A DNA stretch of 64,000 nucleotides from an uncultured Prevotellaceae bacterium (GTDB lineage Bacteria > Bacteroidota > Bacteroidia > Bacteroidales > Bacteroidaceae). Where the stretch lies: the NCBI GenBank assembly GCA_900543815.1, contig UQST01000004.1, positions 62,001 to 126,000 on the forward strand. Reading direction: 5' to 3'. Both the position numbers and the translations under genes were made by a program. Positions 17,654 to 27,468 of this stretch are shown here, piece after piece. Numbering within the stretch: the stretch's first letter is position 1; each line of letters starts with the position of its first letter. The notes below the pieces were generated by a model that worked only from the letters and a program-made list of their open reading frames with translations, was not told where the DNA came from and made no database searches.

Positions 17654-19146
17654 TTCTTCTTCTTTATAAGGCCCTGATAGGCCAGGGTGAGCATGCCGCC
17701 GTGGCTGCGCCCGATGAGCGTGCCACCATTCAGTCCGTAGGAGCCGGTCACGCTCAGCCCGGGAGCGAAGCGCGGTTGCCAGGTGAGCTCGGCCAGCAGG
17801 TAGTCGGCCCGCTTGGGGTCGATGGTGGGATTGTGGTAGGTGCCCAGGGTACGCAGGTGGGTGTAGAGCATGCGCCACTGCAGCCACTGTGCGGGCTGCC
17901 CCTTGAGTCCCAGATGGTGGGCGTTCACACGGTTGTAGTAGCAGTATATGCGTCCGTCCCTGTTGTATATGGGCGAGAGGATGAGCGGGTTGCCCATCAC
18001 GTAGCCCGCGTGTTGCCAGGCCCCATATACGTGGTGGTTGTAGTATTCGTCGATGGCGCTTATCTGCTCGGGCAGGTTTTCGCGGGAGTCATGATACACG
18101 CACCCGCTCTGGTCCATCGTGCCCAGATGCTCGTAGAGGACGGATGAGAGGAACGGGTTGCGCGGCAGACTGACCTCCACTCCCAGCAGGAAGTCCTTCC
18201 ATCCATACTGCCAGAAGAGCTGGCTCTCGTCCTCGAAGTAATGCTCCAGGTAGGCCGATGCGCTCCATCCCTTGCCCTGCCAGTCGGCACGCAGGTGCCA
18301 TGAGCCCAGCATATTGCCCTCGGCGTTGGCAAAATCACCGTCGTCCTCGTCGCCTCCGCCCGGTATGATGGCATGCCAGATGGAGCTCAGGCCGTGGAAG
18401 AGCTTGCGGTGCGAGGAGAGTACAGTGCCGTCGTCGAGCCTCTGTCCCATGTTCCATCCCTCGCCACCGAACTGTGTGCTCATCTCCAGACCGCCCGTGA
18501 GTGTGAGCGGGAAGCGCTCCCGGTTGCCTATGCGTAGCAGTAGCTCCTTGCTGTGATAGAGTGAGTTGTTGGTGTAGGGCAGGCTGTGGGTCTTCGTAGA
18601 GGAGCGCTGCCATCCGTTGTCGGTATAGGCTCCCATGGCAAAGTGGGCCTTGAGCGCCAGCCAGCGGTGTGTGCCGGGTACCGCCCAGAAGTCGGGCAGT
18701 TCCAGCCGCACTTGCGGCAGCGGGCGGGTGTTGATGCCGGTGGTCATGGCTCCGCTGCTGAGTGAGTCATTGAGCAGTTCGAGCTTACGCTGCTTCTGTC
18801 CCACGCTCAGCCTCAGGGCTTTCCACTGTACCTCGGCATAGAGTTGCTGCAGGATGAAGTGGTTGTCCATGCCAGCCGCCACCGCGAAGTCGGCTCCGTA
18901 TCCCACGCGCCAGTGCCGGCTGCTGTCGGCCGTGGTGCTGCGTCCGATGAAGGCACGCGTGAGGAAGCTCTCGTTGTTGGGTGTGGCCAGTCCGTAGCGG
19001 TTGGCTGTGAACCAGAAGGGTGCATAGTCGCCGCTGGAGGCCATGCCGCTCATGCTGGCCCCATAACGCACATTCTCCCCCAGACGGCCTATCTGTGCCT
19101 GTGCCGTCAGAGGGAGAATGGCGAGAAGGATTAGCAGTCTTCTCAT
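17650..19146 (-). CDS. Wzi-family capsule assembly outer-membrane protein
   Basis: A 498-residue beta-barrel-like protein with signal peptide (LLAILPLTAQAQ), beginning RYGASMSGMASSGDYAPFWFTANRYG, the typical opening of Bacteroidetes Wzi/capsule assembly proteins. Repeated alternating hydrophobic strands run to the C-terminus. E. coli Wzi is a barrel lectin that anchors capsule on the surface; the same role is inferred here. Its start abuts the stop of the Wzc-like gene with no gap, making a three-gene export operon. Confidence 0.87.
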   Translation of the reverse strand: MRRLLILLAILPLTAQAQIGRLGENVRYGASMSGMASSGDYAPFWFTANRYGLATPNNESFLTRAFIGRSTTADSSRHWRVGYGADFAVAAGMDNHFILQQLYAEVQWKALRLSVGQKQRKLELLNDSLSSGAMTTGINTRPLPQVRLELPDFWAVPGTHRWLALKAHFAMGAYTDNGWQRSSTKTHSLPYTNNSLYHSKELLLRIGNRERFPLTLTGGLEMSTQFGGEGWNMGQRLDDGTVLSSHRKLFHGLSSIWHAIIPGGGDEDDGDFANAEGNMLGSWHLRADWQGKGWSASAYLEHYFEDESQLFWQYGWKDFLLGVEVSLPRNPFLSSVLYEHLGTMDQSGCVYHDSRENLPEQISAIDEYYNHHVYGAWQHAGYVMGNPLILSPIYNRDGRIYCYYNRVNAHHLGLKGQPAQWLQWRMLYTHLRTLGTYHNPTIDPKRADYLLAELTWQPRFAPGLSVTGSYGLNGGTLIGRSHGGMLTLAYQGLIKKKK

Positions 19147-21597
19147 TTATTTCTCGGTGTGTCCGCTCTGTGAGGGTCGGTTGCCATAGTGTCCGTACAG
19201 GCCGTAGTTGCTGTAGTTGCCGTAGTGACCATACTTGCCGTACTTGCCATAGCCATAGTAGTAACCGTACTTGCGCTTCCTGAGATCCACGCCGTTGAGC
19301 ACGAGAGATATCTTTGGCATCTTGTTGTCTTGCTTGAGCTCGTTGATGAGCTTGAAGTTGGACTTGGGCGAGAAGTCGGCTCGGCATACCATGAGTGTCA
19401 TATCGGCCACGCGGGCGATGGCCAGTGTGTCGCTCACCAGACCCACAGGCGGTGTGTCGAGGATTACGTAGTCATAGTGCTCGCGAAGCAGGTCCATGGC
19501 CCTGTCGAGCTGCACGCGTGAGATGAGTTCGCCCGGGTTGGGAGGGATGATACCGGCAGGCAGGACGTCGAGGTTGGGGTTGACCACTCCGTGGATAATC
19601 TGCTGGTCGAGCAGATCGAAGGTCTCCTCGGTGCTTGACAGGAAGGTGGTGATGCCCCGCTTGTCGGCTGGCAGACCAAAGAGCTTGACCAAGCGTGGCT
19701 TGCGGATGTCCAGTCCCACGATGATTACACGCTTGCCCAGCAGGGCGAGCGACATGGCCAGATTGGTGGAGACGAACGTCTTGCCCTCGCCTGGAATGCA
19801 GCTTGTGCAGGCTATGATGCGCTTGTTGTCGTCCAGCACGAAGCGCAGGTTGGTGCGCAGACCGCGGAAACTCTCCTCCATGAGGTCGTTGCTGTTCTCG
19901 CGCACAGCCAGTTTGTGCTCTCCGTCGAGTGTCTTGGGTCCCAGGGGGATGTCGGCCAGCAGGGGCAGCTTGGTGAGCTTCTCCACATCCTCGCGGCCCT
20001 CAATCTTGTATCGGAGCAGTCCGAGCAGATACACCAGACCCACAGGGAACGCCAGTCCGAAGACGAATGCGCCCAGCATGATTATCTTGCTCTTGGGCGA
20101 TACCATGCCTTCGTAGCGCGGAGCATCGATGATGCGTGCCTTGGCAGCTGTGCTGGCCAGTGAGATGTAGTTCTCCTCGCGCTTCTGCAGAAGCATGAGG
20201 TAGAGCTCTGCCTTTATTTCCTGTTGGCGTGTGATGTTGTTCAGGTTGTGCTCCTGAGTGGGCACCTCGCTCACACGCTGGCTGAAGAGTCGGTACTGGC
20301 TGTCGGCACTGCGCTTCTGTGTCATGATGTTGGCATGCACGTTCTTCAGGCTGAGACGGATGCTGGGCCACATCTCCTCGAGCTGCGAAGTGATGCGCTT
20401 CACGTATGGATTGTCGGCGCTCGATGACTTGAGCAGTCTGTTGCGCTGCAGTACATAGTCGTTGTATTTGTCGAGCATCTTGCTCATGTCGGCATCCTTC
20501 AGTCCCAGGTTGGACGGGATGACGTTGAGCGCGTTGCGTGGGTCGTCCATGTATTCGAGCAGTGCATTCACCAGGTTGAGCTGTGTCTCCAGCTCCACCT
20601 GCTCCTTCTGGTACTCTGTGCTTTTGGTCAGAGCGTTGCTCGCGTCGTTGGTCAGGTTGATGAGTTCGTTCTTCTTCTTGTATGACTCCAGGCTGTTCTC
20701 TGTAGCGTCCAGCTCAGCGCGTATGGCCTCGATACGGTTCTCGAGGAACTCCTCGGTCTTGAGAGCCACCTCGTTTTTGTCCTCGTTGGCATCCTCGTTG
20801 TAACTCTTGAAGAGTTCGTTGAGATAGTCAACGGCACGCGCGGGCTGGGTGTCCATGTATCTCAGCTCGGCCACAGTGGTTGTCTTGCTGGTGGCACTGG
20901 CTGTGAGGCGTGCTCCATAGGACTTGGCGGCAACGTCGAGTGGCATGATTGTGGCAAACATATCACGGTCGGTTGCCTCCACGCCAGGGTTGCTCTGCAG
21001 GGTCACTGTACCCACAGGGGTGCTGAAAGAGCCAGGCAGGGCGTTCACGTCACGCTCAAAGGTCATGGGCTCCTTGGCCTTGGGTACAAAGAGCTTGCCC
21101 TCGACATGCAGTCCGCTGCCGCGGCGGCTCACACGCATGGCGATGACCGACTCCAGTTCATCGAGCTGGTTCTCGGGCATATCCACGATGTAGGGGCTGT
21201 TCTTGTAGAGTTCGTGCTTGCGTATGCTGCCCTCCAACTCGTAACTCACATAGAGTTTCAGCGCCTTCACCACGCGTACGCTGATGTTGGAACTGGCCAG
21301 AATCTCCAGCTCATTGTCGAAGCCATTGGAGTTGGATATCACTCCCATACTCTCGAGAGCCATCTGTCCTCCACGATACATGCGTGAGCGAGAGTCCTCG
21401 TCCTTTACCAGAATCTTCATGCTTGAGGCATACACAGGACGTGTGTAACGCAGGTAACAGAAGGCACAGCCAACTGCCACGATGGCAGACAGCACTATCC
21501 AATACCAGTAGAGCACTACTATCTTCCACAGAGCGGCAAAGTCAAAACTGCTCTGCTCCTCTTCTCTGTTCTCTTCGGTTGCTATAAACTCAGCCAT
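19147..21597 (-). CDS. Wzc-like polysaccharide co-polymerase with tyrosine autokinase domain
   Basis: An 816-residue inner-membrane protein controlling chain length and export of a surface polysaccharide. It has an N-terminal Wzz domain flanked by membrane segments (about 30-50 and 500-520), a long periplasmic coiled-coil region with a GNVR-like stretch, and a cytoplasmic BY-kinase: Walker A SCIPGEGKTFVSTNLA, Walker A' IIVGLDIRKP and Walker B YVILDTPPVG. The C-terminus is a tyrosine cluster (repeated YGxY over about 30 residues) for autophosphorylation. Start 21597 is set by the promoter at 21646-21675; the upstream ATG at 21648 lies in the -7 element. Confidence 0.94.
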   Translation of the reverse strand: MAEFIATEENREEEQSSFDFAALWKIVVLYWYWIVLSAIVAVGCAFCYLRYTRPVYASSMKILVKDEDSRSRMYRGGQMALESMGVISNSNGFDNELEILASSNISVRVVKALKLYVSYELEGSIRKHELYKNSPYIVDMPENQLDELESVIAMRVSRRGSGLHVEGKLFVPKAKEPMTFERDVNALPGSFSTPVGTVTLQSNPGVEATDRDMFATIMPLDVAAKSYGARLTASATSKTTTVAELRYMDTQPARAVDYLNELFKSYNEDANEDKNEVALKTEEFLENRIEAIRAELDATENSLESYKKKNELINLTNDASNALTKSTEYQKEQVELETQLNLVNALLEYMDDPRNALNVIPSNLGLKDADMSKMLDKYNDYVLQRNRLLKSSSADNPYVKRITSQLEEMWPSIRLSLKNVHANIMTQKRSADSQYRLFSQRVSEVPTQEHNLNNITRQQEIKAELYLMLLQKREENYISLASTAAKARIIDAPRYEGMVSPKSKIIMLGAFVFGLAFPVGLVYLLGLLRYKIEGREDVEKLTKLPLLADIPLGPKTLDGEHKLAVRENSNDLMEESFRGLRTNLRFVLDDNKRIIACTSCIPGEGKTFVSTNLAMSLALLGKRVIIVGLDIRKPRLVKLFGLPADKRGITTFLSSTEETFDLLDQQIIHGVVNPNLDVLPAGIIPPNPGELISRVQLDRAMDLLREHYDYVILDTPPVGLVSDTLAIARVADMTLMVCRADFSPKSNFKLINELKQDNKMPKISLVLNGVDLRKRKYGYYYGYGKYGKYGHYGNYSNYGLYGHYGNRPSQSGHTEK

Positions 21598-21645
21598 ATC
21601 AATTGATTGGTCAATACTAATTTGTGTTCTTTTCCTATCGAACCA

Positions 21646-21675
21646 CAAAAGTACCTAATAAATAATATACTGCAA
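21646..21675 (-). promoter_or_regulatory. Promoter of the wzc-wzi operon
   Basis: Minus strand TACTTTTG (21653-21646) with CTTG (21676-21673) 19 bp upstream. Predicted start near 21639, leader about 40 bases. It decides the start of the Wzc-like gene. Confidence 0.8.
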
Positions 21676-21748
21676 GGTTTTTTCGCGAAATTTTATCCTC
21701 AGGGCGTAATTTAGGGCTGTGTAAGGGGTTTATTTGGAATAAGATTTG

Positions 21749-21756
21749 TATTTTTG
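21749..21756 (+). promoter_or_regulatory. Promoter -7 element of glycosylphosphotransferase gene
   Basis: TATTTTTG, divergent from the wzc promoter, in a clearly AT-rich 190-bp gap. Leader to the ATG at 21843 is about 80 bases. Confidence 0.6.
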
Positions 21757-21842
21757 CCGCTTGAAGTAGTTATCGCAAATTACTGCAATGGATTGTGTAG
21801 AATTGTGAACCAATATGCACAAGCTAATGACAAACAAATGAT

Positions 21843-23267
21843 ATGGGACAGAGAATGAAAAGTAAACGTTTTGAGGACTCCGTTTCCTCGCGCCTTCTTG
21901 TCAATCTGATTGACGTTGTGCTTTTGTGTGTGGGCTTCTTCCTTGCGCATTATGCTTTCCTGCACTCGGGGCAGAATTACGTAACCATGCCTGACACACA
22001 GCGCAATCTCGTCATCGCAGTTCTCTGTTATGTGCCGGTGGCCGTTTTTTTCCCGCCCGTCGCACTACGCCGCGTGACGGGTTCTGACAAGATAGCCCGT
22101 AATGTGTTCCTCACTACCACCATGCACTTCATCCTGTTTCTGGTGGTCTGCTATCTGCTCAAGACAAACCATATACCACGTGGCTATCTCCTGAGCATCT
22201 ATGCTATATACACTTTGCTGATGCTTGTGGAGCGCATCGCAATGTTCAGGTATATGAAGAAAGTGCGCAATGACGGCTTCAGCCTGGCACGTGTGTTGCT
22301 GGTGGGCAACGGCGAGGAAATGCGCGAGCTCTATTTTGACCTGAAGACTACAACCTACGGACTGGATATCGAAGGCCTCTTTGCCATGGATGCAGAGGAG
22401 GATCTCCCCGAGGGTGTAAAGTTCAAGGGTGTGCCTTCGCAGGCATTGCCTTATCTGCAGGAAAATGCCGACAATATCGATGCAGTGTATTGTTCAATGG
22501 CTTCGCTTGACAAGAAAGTTGCACACGAACTGTACTCATTCTGCGAGAACAATATGATTCGTTTCTTCATGGTGCCTGTATATGTCAACCTCACACGTCG
22601 CCACATGGTCACCACTCAGGTGGGAAACTCCTTTGTGCTTGCTCCTCGTGAGGAACCCCTGCGCAGCTTTGGCAACCGTGCCATGAAGCGTATTCTGGAC
22701 TTGCTCGTCAGTTCCATATTCCTGTTGACGCTCTTCCCCATCATCTACGTCATCGTGGCTGCTGTCATCAAGTGCCAGAGCCCGGGCCCCGTATTCTTCC
22801 GCCAGAAGCGCAACGGCCTTTATGGAAAGGAGTTCTACTGCTATAAGTTCCGCTCTATGCACGTCAATGCCGATGCCGACAAGGTGCAGGCCACCGAGAA
22901 TGATCCCCGTAAGTTCCCCTTCGGAGACTTCATGCGTCGTGCCAACATCGATGAACTGCCACAGTTCATAAACGTCTTCGTGGGTAATATGTCGCTGGTG
23001 GGTCCACGTCCACACATGCTTGCCCATACCGAGGAATACCGCAAGATAGTAAACCGCTATATGGTGCGCCACTGGGTGAAGCCCGGTATCACAGGTTGGG
23101 CACAGGTGCAGGGCTTCCGTGGGGAGACGCGTTACCTGAGCCAGATGGAGAACCGCGTGCACGCCGACATATGGTATGTGGAGAACTGGAGCTTCTGGTT
23201 GGACGTCCGCATTATAGCATCCACTTTCTTCAAGACTCTGCTCCATAAGGAGGAGAACGCTTATTGA
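21843..23267 (+). CDS. Undecaprenyl-phosphate hexose-1-phosphate transferase (WbaP/WcaJ-like)
   Basis: Starts a surface polysaccharide repeat unit by moving a hexose-1-phosphate from a nucleotide sugar to undecaprenyl phosphate. The 474-residue protein has four N-terminal membrane helices, a Rossmann-like CoA-binding-type central region (ARVLLVGNGEEM), a fifth hydrophobic segment, and the catalytic bacterial sugar transferase domain with FFRQKRNGLYGKEF, NIDELPQFINVFVGNMSLVGPRPH and KPGITGWAQVQG. Divergent from wzc, with which it should act. A second in-frame ATG at 21855 is an alternative start. Confidence 0.94.
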   Translation: MGQRMKSKRFEDSVSSRLLVNLIDVVLLCVGFFLAHYAFLHSGQNYVTMPDTQRNLVIAVLCYVPVAVFFPPVALRRVTGSDKIARNVFLTTTMHFILFLVVCYLLKTNHIPRGYLLSIYAIYTLLMLVERIAMFRYMKKVRNDGFSLARVLLVGNGEEMRELYFDLKTTTYGLDIEGLFAMDAEEDLPEGVKFKGVPSQALPYLQENADNIDAVYCSMASLDKKVAHELYSFCENNMIRFFMVPVYVNLTRRHMVTTQVGNSFVLAPREEPLRSFGNRAMKRILDLLVSSIFLLTLFPIIYVIVAAVIKCQSPGPVFFRQKRNGLYGKEFYCYKFRSMHVNADADKVQATENDPRKFPFGDFMRRANIDELPQFINVFVGNMSLVGPRPHMLAHTEEYRKIVNRYMVRHWVKPGITGWAQVQGFRGETRYLSQMENRVHADIWYVENWSFWLDVRIIASTFFKTLLHKEENAY

Positions 23268-23329
23268 CAACCCGACACAAACGCCTGCCACAGGGCGGGC
23301 ACACCTTATATAATAATATAGAATACAGA

Positions 23330-23953
23330 ATGTCATTATTCAGCAAACTCTTCGGCCGCAAGAAGCAGGCCGATAGCATAGTGGGCGGTGTGGAGGATTT
23401 CATGCTGCTCATTCGCGTATATTATCAGTCGAGCATTGCCGCACAGTTAGGCATAAACAACCTCGCCGCCTTGCCTGACCTGCGCGTCTTCAAGCAGACC
23501 TATCATGTACCCACCGTCAATAACAAGTTGGGGCAGGGGGAGAAGAAGCACTGCCGCCTCATGATGCAGGATATCTACGGCATTTCAGACGGCTTCTTCA
23601 AGGAAATAGACGCCAGTCTGAAGCATCGCTGCCGCAAGCCTCAGGACGCGACACCCTATCTGGCGGCCTTCCAGGGCTTCAGCCAGGACCTCATGATGCT
23701 CATGAGCAACCTCATGCAGTGGAAATTCCGACTTCCATCATTCCTCCACAAGGCTCTGCGCGAGATGGTGGCCAAGCAGGTGCACCAGGTCTTGACGAGC
23801 AACAACTGGAAGGATGATGGCGTGCGCAAGGCGTGTGTCTCTATCCGCAAATACCAGTCCATGCTGGGCTACAGCGAGCAGTGGATGACCGAGTACGTGC
23901 ATACCTTGGTCATGCTGGCGAAGAAGGAACCGCGCAAAAACATGGAGGAATAA
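23330..23953 (+). CDS. Conserved hypothetical protein, 207 aa
   Basis: I do not recognise the family. The protein starts MSLFSKLFGRKKQAD, is basic and mostly alpha-helical, has no signal peptide or membrane segment, and ends KKEPRKNMEE. Upstream in-frame ATG at 23264 would overlap the preceding stop and lacks similarity in character, so 23330 is preferred. It follows the glycosylphosphotransferase by 62 bases and precedes the promoter of the coiled-coil/zapA/rny unit; coregulation with either is not evident. Confidence 0.7.
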   Translation: MSLFSKLFGRKKQADSIVGGVEDFMLLIRVYYQSSIAAQLGINNLAALPDLRVFKQTYHVPTVNNKLGQGEKKHCRLMMQDIYGISDGFFKEIDASLKHRCRKPQDATPYLAAFQGFSQDLMMLMSNLMQWKFRLPSFLHKALREMVAKQVHQVLTSNNWKDDGVRKACVSIRKYQSMLGYSEQWMTEYVHTLVMLAKKEPRKNMEE

Positions 23954-23954
23954 C

Positions 23955-23985
23955 TTGTGAAGCCCGGAAAAAAGGACTAACTTTG
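23955..23985 (+). promoter_or_regulatory. Promoter of coiled-coil-zapA-rny unit
   Basis: TTG at 23955-23957, 20-bp spacer, TAACTTTG at 23978-23985. The first ATG is at 24009. The TTG overlaps the end of the upstream gene's stop region. Confidence 0.85.
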
Positions 23986-24008
23986 TACCTAAGGAGCGAC
24001 TTGTACAG

Positions 24009-24305
24009 ATGAATGCAGAGATGAACGACCTGCTGATGAGGGTGGAGACAAGGGTTCGCCAGCTCATCCTGAAGCATCGGGAACTCCAGGCCAAAAAGAA
24101 AAGCCTGGAGGAGGAAATCGCTGCGCTCCATCAGGAAATAGACAGCCTGGAGGAGAAGAACAGGCAGCTCCAACTGCAGTATGACCATCTCAAGATGGCC
24201 AAATACATTGACATGGCCGACAGCAGCACTAAGGATCTGCGTGGGCGAATAAGGAAAATGGTGCGAGACATTGACCAGTGTGTGGCAATGCTAAAGGCTG
24301 ATTGA
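24009..24305 (+). CDS. Short coiled-coil protein upstream of zapA (ZapB-like candidate)
   Basis: 98 residues, nearly all a heptad-rich coiled coil (residues 5-65, rich in Leu, Glu, Lys and Gln), ending DIDQCVAMLKAD. It has no signal or membrane segment. It sits 7 bases before zapA in the same transcript, so a role as a division-site partner of ZapA, comparable to the coiled-coil ZapB of enterobacteria, is a reasonable inference, but there is no direct sequence proof. Confidence 0.72.
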   Translation: MNAEMNDLLMRVETRVRQLILKHRELQAKKKSLEEEIAALHQEIDSLEEKNRQLQLQYDHLKMAKYIDMADSSTKDLRGRIRKMVRDIDQCVAMLKAD

Positions 24306-24312
24306 AGGCATT

Positions 24313-24606
24313 ATGGGCGACACATTATCAATAACTATCCGTTTCGGCACGATGAGCATACCGCTGAACATCCCCAGGGAGCAGGAGTATGCCTACAGGC
24401 AGGCCGAAAAGCTGATTAAGGAGAAGTACGGCTTCTACACGAGCAAGTACCCGGGTCAGAGTGAGAACATCTATCTCATCATGACCATGGTGGACATGGC
24501 TGTGCAGGCCAAGCAGAATGAGCTTGCCCTGGACATCACTCCTGTGGCCGAGCGACTGGCTCCCCTGATTGGCGAATTGGAGTCCGCACTCAGTTCCGAG
24601 CAGTAG
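24313..24606 (+). CDS. zapA: Cell division protein ZapA
   Basis: 97-residue FtsZ-ring stabiliser. The sequence follows ZapA: an N-terminal beta-rich half (SITIRFGTMSIPLNIPREQE) with AEKLIKEKYGFY and a C-terminal helix (NIYLIMTMVDMAVQAKQNE) used for dimer/tetramer formation. Lies between the coiled-coil gene and rny, an order common in Bacteroidales. Confidence 0.88.
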   Translation: MGDTLSITIRFGTMSIPLNIPREQEYAYRQAEKLIKEKYGFYTSKYPGQSENIYLIMTMVDMAVQAKQNELALDITPVAERLAPLIGELESALSSEQ

Positions 24607-24698
24607 GCACGCACCGCATGAGAGGCATGAGGCGTGCTGGTTGACAAAGTGAACAGAGATAACGAACCGACCCCAATAACAAACAAAGTATTTAGCAA

Positions 24699-26255
24699 AT
24701 GGAAATAATTATCGGATTGGCGGCTGGACTGGTGCTCTTCTTGGCACTCACGGCCGCATTGTACTTCCTCATCATACCCTCCAAGAGGGCGGCCCTAACA
24801 CGGGAAGCCAAGGAGGCCGCCGAGAAGGAAGCGGAAGTCATCAAGCAGAAGAAGCTGCTCGAAGTGAAGGACAAGTTCCTCAGCAAGAAGGCCGAACTGG
24901 AGAAGGAGGTGCGTCAGCGCAACCAGCAGATACAGCAGGCCGAGAACCGTGCCAAGCAGCGTGAGCTCTCGCTCAACCAGAAGCAGGACGAACTTACACG
25001 CCGCAAGCAGGAGACAGAGTCGCTGCGCCAGCGCGTGGAGACACAACAGGCACTCCTGCAGAAGCGTGAGGAGGAACTGGATGAGCGCAAGAACAACCTG
25101 CTGGAGCAGGAACGCACCAAGCTGGAAGAGATATCCGGTATCAGTGCCGAGGAGGCAAAGGAGCGTCTGGTGGAGGCTCTCAAGGACGAGGCAAAGACCA
25201 ACGCCCAGGCTTACATCAATGAGATAATGGATGACGCTAAGATGACGGCGAACAAGGAAGCCAAGCGTATTATCATCCAGACCATACAGCGCGTGGCCAC
25301 TGAAACTGCTGTGGAGAACAGCGTGACTGTGTTCCACATCGACAACGACGAGGTGAAGGGACGCATCATCGGCCGTGAGGGACGCAACATACGTGCCTTG
25401 GAGGCTGCCACAGGAGTGGAGATTGTGGTCGATGATACACCTGAGGCCATTGTCATCAGCGCCTTTGACCCCGTGCGCCGCGAGATATGCCGACTGGCCA
25501 TGCACCAGCTTGTGGCCGATGGCAGAATCCATCCCGCACGCATTGAGGAAGTTGTGGCCAAGGTGAAGAAGCAGGTTGAGGAGGAAATCATCGAGACTGG
25601 CAAGCGCACCACAATAGACCTCGGCGTGCATGGCCTGCACCCTGAACTCATCCGCATCATAGGTAAGATGAAGTACCGCAGCAGTTATGGCCAGAACCTC
25701 TTGCAGCATGCCCGCGAGACAGCCAACCTCTGTGCCGTGATGGCAAGCGAGTTGGGACTGAACCCCAAGAAGGCCAAGCGTGCCGGACTGCTGCATGACA
25801 TAGGCAAGGTACCTGATGAGGAACCCGAACTGCCCCACGCTCTCTACGGTGCCAAACTGGCAGAGAAGTACAAGGAGAAGGCAGACATCTGCAATGCCAT
25901 AGGCGCTCATCACGACGAGATGGAGATGACCACACTGCTGGCTCCTATCGTGCAAGTGTGCGATGCCATCAGTGGAGCACGTCCCGGAGCGCGCCGCGAA
26001 ATCGTGGAAGCCTACATCAAGCGTCTCAAGGACTTGGAGAACATTGCCATGAGTTACCCTGGCGTGGTGAAGACTTATGCCATCCAGGCAGGTCGCGAGC
26101 TGCGTGTGATAGTGGGTGCAGACAAGATAGACGACAAGCAGACCGAGGAACTGAGCAACGAGATAGCCACCAAGATCCAGAACGAGATGACTTATCCCGG
26201 ACAGGTCAAGATTACGGTTATCCGCGAGACACGCTCTGTGTCCTACGCCAAATGA
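24699..26255 (+). CDS. rny: Ribonuclease Y
   Basis: Membrane-anchored endoribonuclease that initiates mRNA decay. The 518-residue protein has one N-terminal membrane helix (residues 3-27), a long coiled coil (30-185), a KH domain ([29 protein letters not shown]) and an HD domain with HDIGK and AHHDEME. Length is normal. A strong hairpin at 26293-26331 terminates the unit. Confidence 0.97.
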   Translation: MEIIIGLAAGLVLFLALTAALYFLIIPSKRAALTREAKEAAEKEAEVIKQKKLLEVKDKFLSKKAELEKEVRQRNQQIQQAENRAKQRELSLNQKQDELTRRKQETESLRQRVETQQALLQKREEELDERKNNLLEQERTKLEEISGISAEEAKERLVEALKDEAKTNAQAYINEIMDDAKMTANKEAKRIIIQTIQRVATETAVENSVTVFHIDNDEVKGRIIGREGRNIRALEAATGVEIVVDDTPEAIVISAFDPVRREICRLAMHQLVADGRIHPARIEEVVAKVKKQVEEEIIETGKRTTIDLGVHGLHPELIRIIGKMKYRSSYGQNLLQHARETANLCAVMASELGLNPKKAKRAGLLHDIGKVPDEEPELPHALYGAKLAEKYKEKADICNAIGAHHDEMEMTTLLAPIVQVCDAISGARPGARREIVEAYIKRLKDLENIAMSYPGVVKTYAIQAGRELRVIVGADKIDDKQTEELSNEIATKIQNEMTYPGQVKITVIRETRSVSYAK

Positions 26256-26292
26256 CATTGCCCCGCCATCTGCGGAGCATCGGAAAACTCCA

Positions 26293-26331
26293 AGCGGGAG
26301 GCAAGACCAGCAGTGGTTCTTGCCTCCCGCT
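26293..26331 (+). terminator. Terminator of rny
   Basis: AGCGGGAGGCAAGA pairs with TCTTGCCTCCCGCT (14 bp), with inner CC/GG, followed by CGTTTTG. Confidence 0.85.
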
Positions 26332-26677
26332 CGTTTTGAACCTTTGTCCAACCCCCATTTTACTCCATCGTGCCTTTGCCCGCATCGCAGCGTAATTTCT
26401 CGTCTGATTGTCTTCGCACTTCCCCGCACCGAACCGCTTCTTCCCGGATTCCGCTCCGCCAAGCGCCTGGAATCAGCCCTTGTCATTTTCTGCACCGAGG
26501 TGTTTTGTTCCGAATCCTGTTCCGCACGACCTCCTGCTGCGGCCTGCTTCATCCCTGGTGATGCTTGGCCTGGTGCTCCGCTTCCTTCAGTTTGCTTCCT
26601 TTCGATGGCCCGAAAGCAATTCTGCTGTATTCCACAATGCCCGTTGTATCATGCTTGCGAAAACCTTGCGCCCCCTT

Positions 26678-26720
26678 AATATATATGGTACGTGCGCGTG
26701 TGCGTACATATTATATATGG
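26678..26720. repeat. AT/GC alternating palindromic repeat, copy 2
   Basis: Imperfect inverted repeat: AATATATATGGTACG on the left, CGTACATATTATATA on the right, around an alternating TGCGCGTGTG core. Confidence 0.6.
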
Positions 26721-26737
26721 GCAGATGGGAGTCAGAA

Positions 26738-26788
26738 AGCCGCCGCCAGCCTCGTTCCTTGTGGGGAGAGAGAGGCTGGCGGCGGGCT
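26738..26788 (-). terminator. Hairpin downstream of the HAD gene
   Basis: AGCCGCCGCCAGCCTC and GAGGCTGGCGGCGGGCTT form a stem of about 15 bp with one bulge; minus-strand tail TTTCTGAC. Lies 36 bases past the HAD stop. Confidence 0.7.
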
Positions 26789-26824
26789 TGTGGGGCGGGA
26801 TGGGAGTCGTGTGTGGGATGGAGG

Positions 26825-27244
26825 TCAAATCTGCCACCACTTCTTCTTGGGCTTCTCGGGTGCCATGCTGTACTCTTCGCGCATGATGTCTTCGTAGCTC
26901 TTGCGCTCTGTTATCATGCGGTAGATGGTGCCCCAGTCGGGCAGTCCGCCCACGTTACGGTCGTCTATCCACATATCTACCTTTAGTTTTCGGCTGAAGT
27001 GGCGGTTCTTCTCCACATCCTCTTCGGGGAAATCCTTGTTCACAGCGTAGAACTCCACGCCCCTCATGCGGCACCACTCCACAGCCTCGTCGAGCAGTTC
27101 GCCCTCGCGCACGCTCCATAGGATGAGCTTGTGATGGTCCTGTATGAGCATCTTCAGAGTCTGTATGGCAAAGGGAATCTCGTTGCCGATCTTCGGATAG
27201 CGGTGCTCTACTATCGTTCCGTCAAAATCTACTGCTATTGTCAT
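26825..27244 (-). CDS. HAD-superfamily phosphatase (BT_0820-like)
   Basis: 139 residues. AVDFDGTIVEH is HAD motif I (nucleophile and acid Asp), LILWSVREGE motif II, and MWIDDRNVGG motif IV with the paired Asp. There is no cap domain, as in the short Bacteroides relatives described as sugar phosphatases. Start at 27244 (MTIAVDFDG) fits a minus-strand TACCTTTG at 27281-27274; the ATG at 27259 is a possible alternative with four extra residues. Substrate unknown. Confidence 0.85.
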   Translation of the reverse strand: MTIAVDFDGTIVEHRYPKIGNEIPFAIQTLKMLIQDHHKLILWSVREGELLDEAVEWCRMRGVEFYAVNKDFPEEDVEKNRHFSRKLKVDMWIDDRNVGGLPDWGTIYRMITERKSYEDIMREEYSMAPEKPKKKWWQI

Positions 27245-27384
27245 CTTGTTCCTAAGCAAATTGTTTCACCTTGCAAAGGTAGTGGAAATTTCCTTCTCTT
27301 CATACACTTGTGTTCAAAAGGTGTGGGCGGGCTGCTTTCCCCGCCGTGAGGGAGGCTGCATCCGCACTTCTCTCTCCCTCTTGC

Positions 27385-27415
27385 TTGCCTGTGTGCAAAC
27401 TTGTTTGTAACTTTA
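27385..27415 (+). promoter_or_regulatory. Promoter of the U32 peptidase gene
   Basis: TTG at 27385-27387, 20-bp spacer, TAACTTTA at 27408-27415. It lies downstream of the ATG at 27310, which supports the start at 27469. Confidence 0.7.
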
Positions 27416-27468
27416 CCCGCCGAAATGCCGCCCTTCGCCCAGAGCATGCCGCGGCACTGAAGACAAGC

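Larger units (their letters stand above)
26256..26824. other. Intergenic space between convergent rny and HAD genes
   Basis: 569 bases: rny terminator (26293-26331), an AT/GC palindromic tract (26678-26720) and a second large hairpin (26738-26788). The stretch 26335-26675 shows no gene or repeat apart from a short GCATCGCAGCG resembling half a palindrome unit at 26382-26392. Confidence 0.6.

Noticed and set aside
24795..26552. 585-codon minus-strand ORF opposite rny
   Set aside because: Antisense shadow of the ribonuclease Y coiled coil and HD regions.
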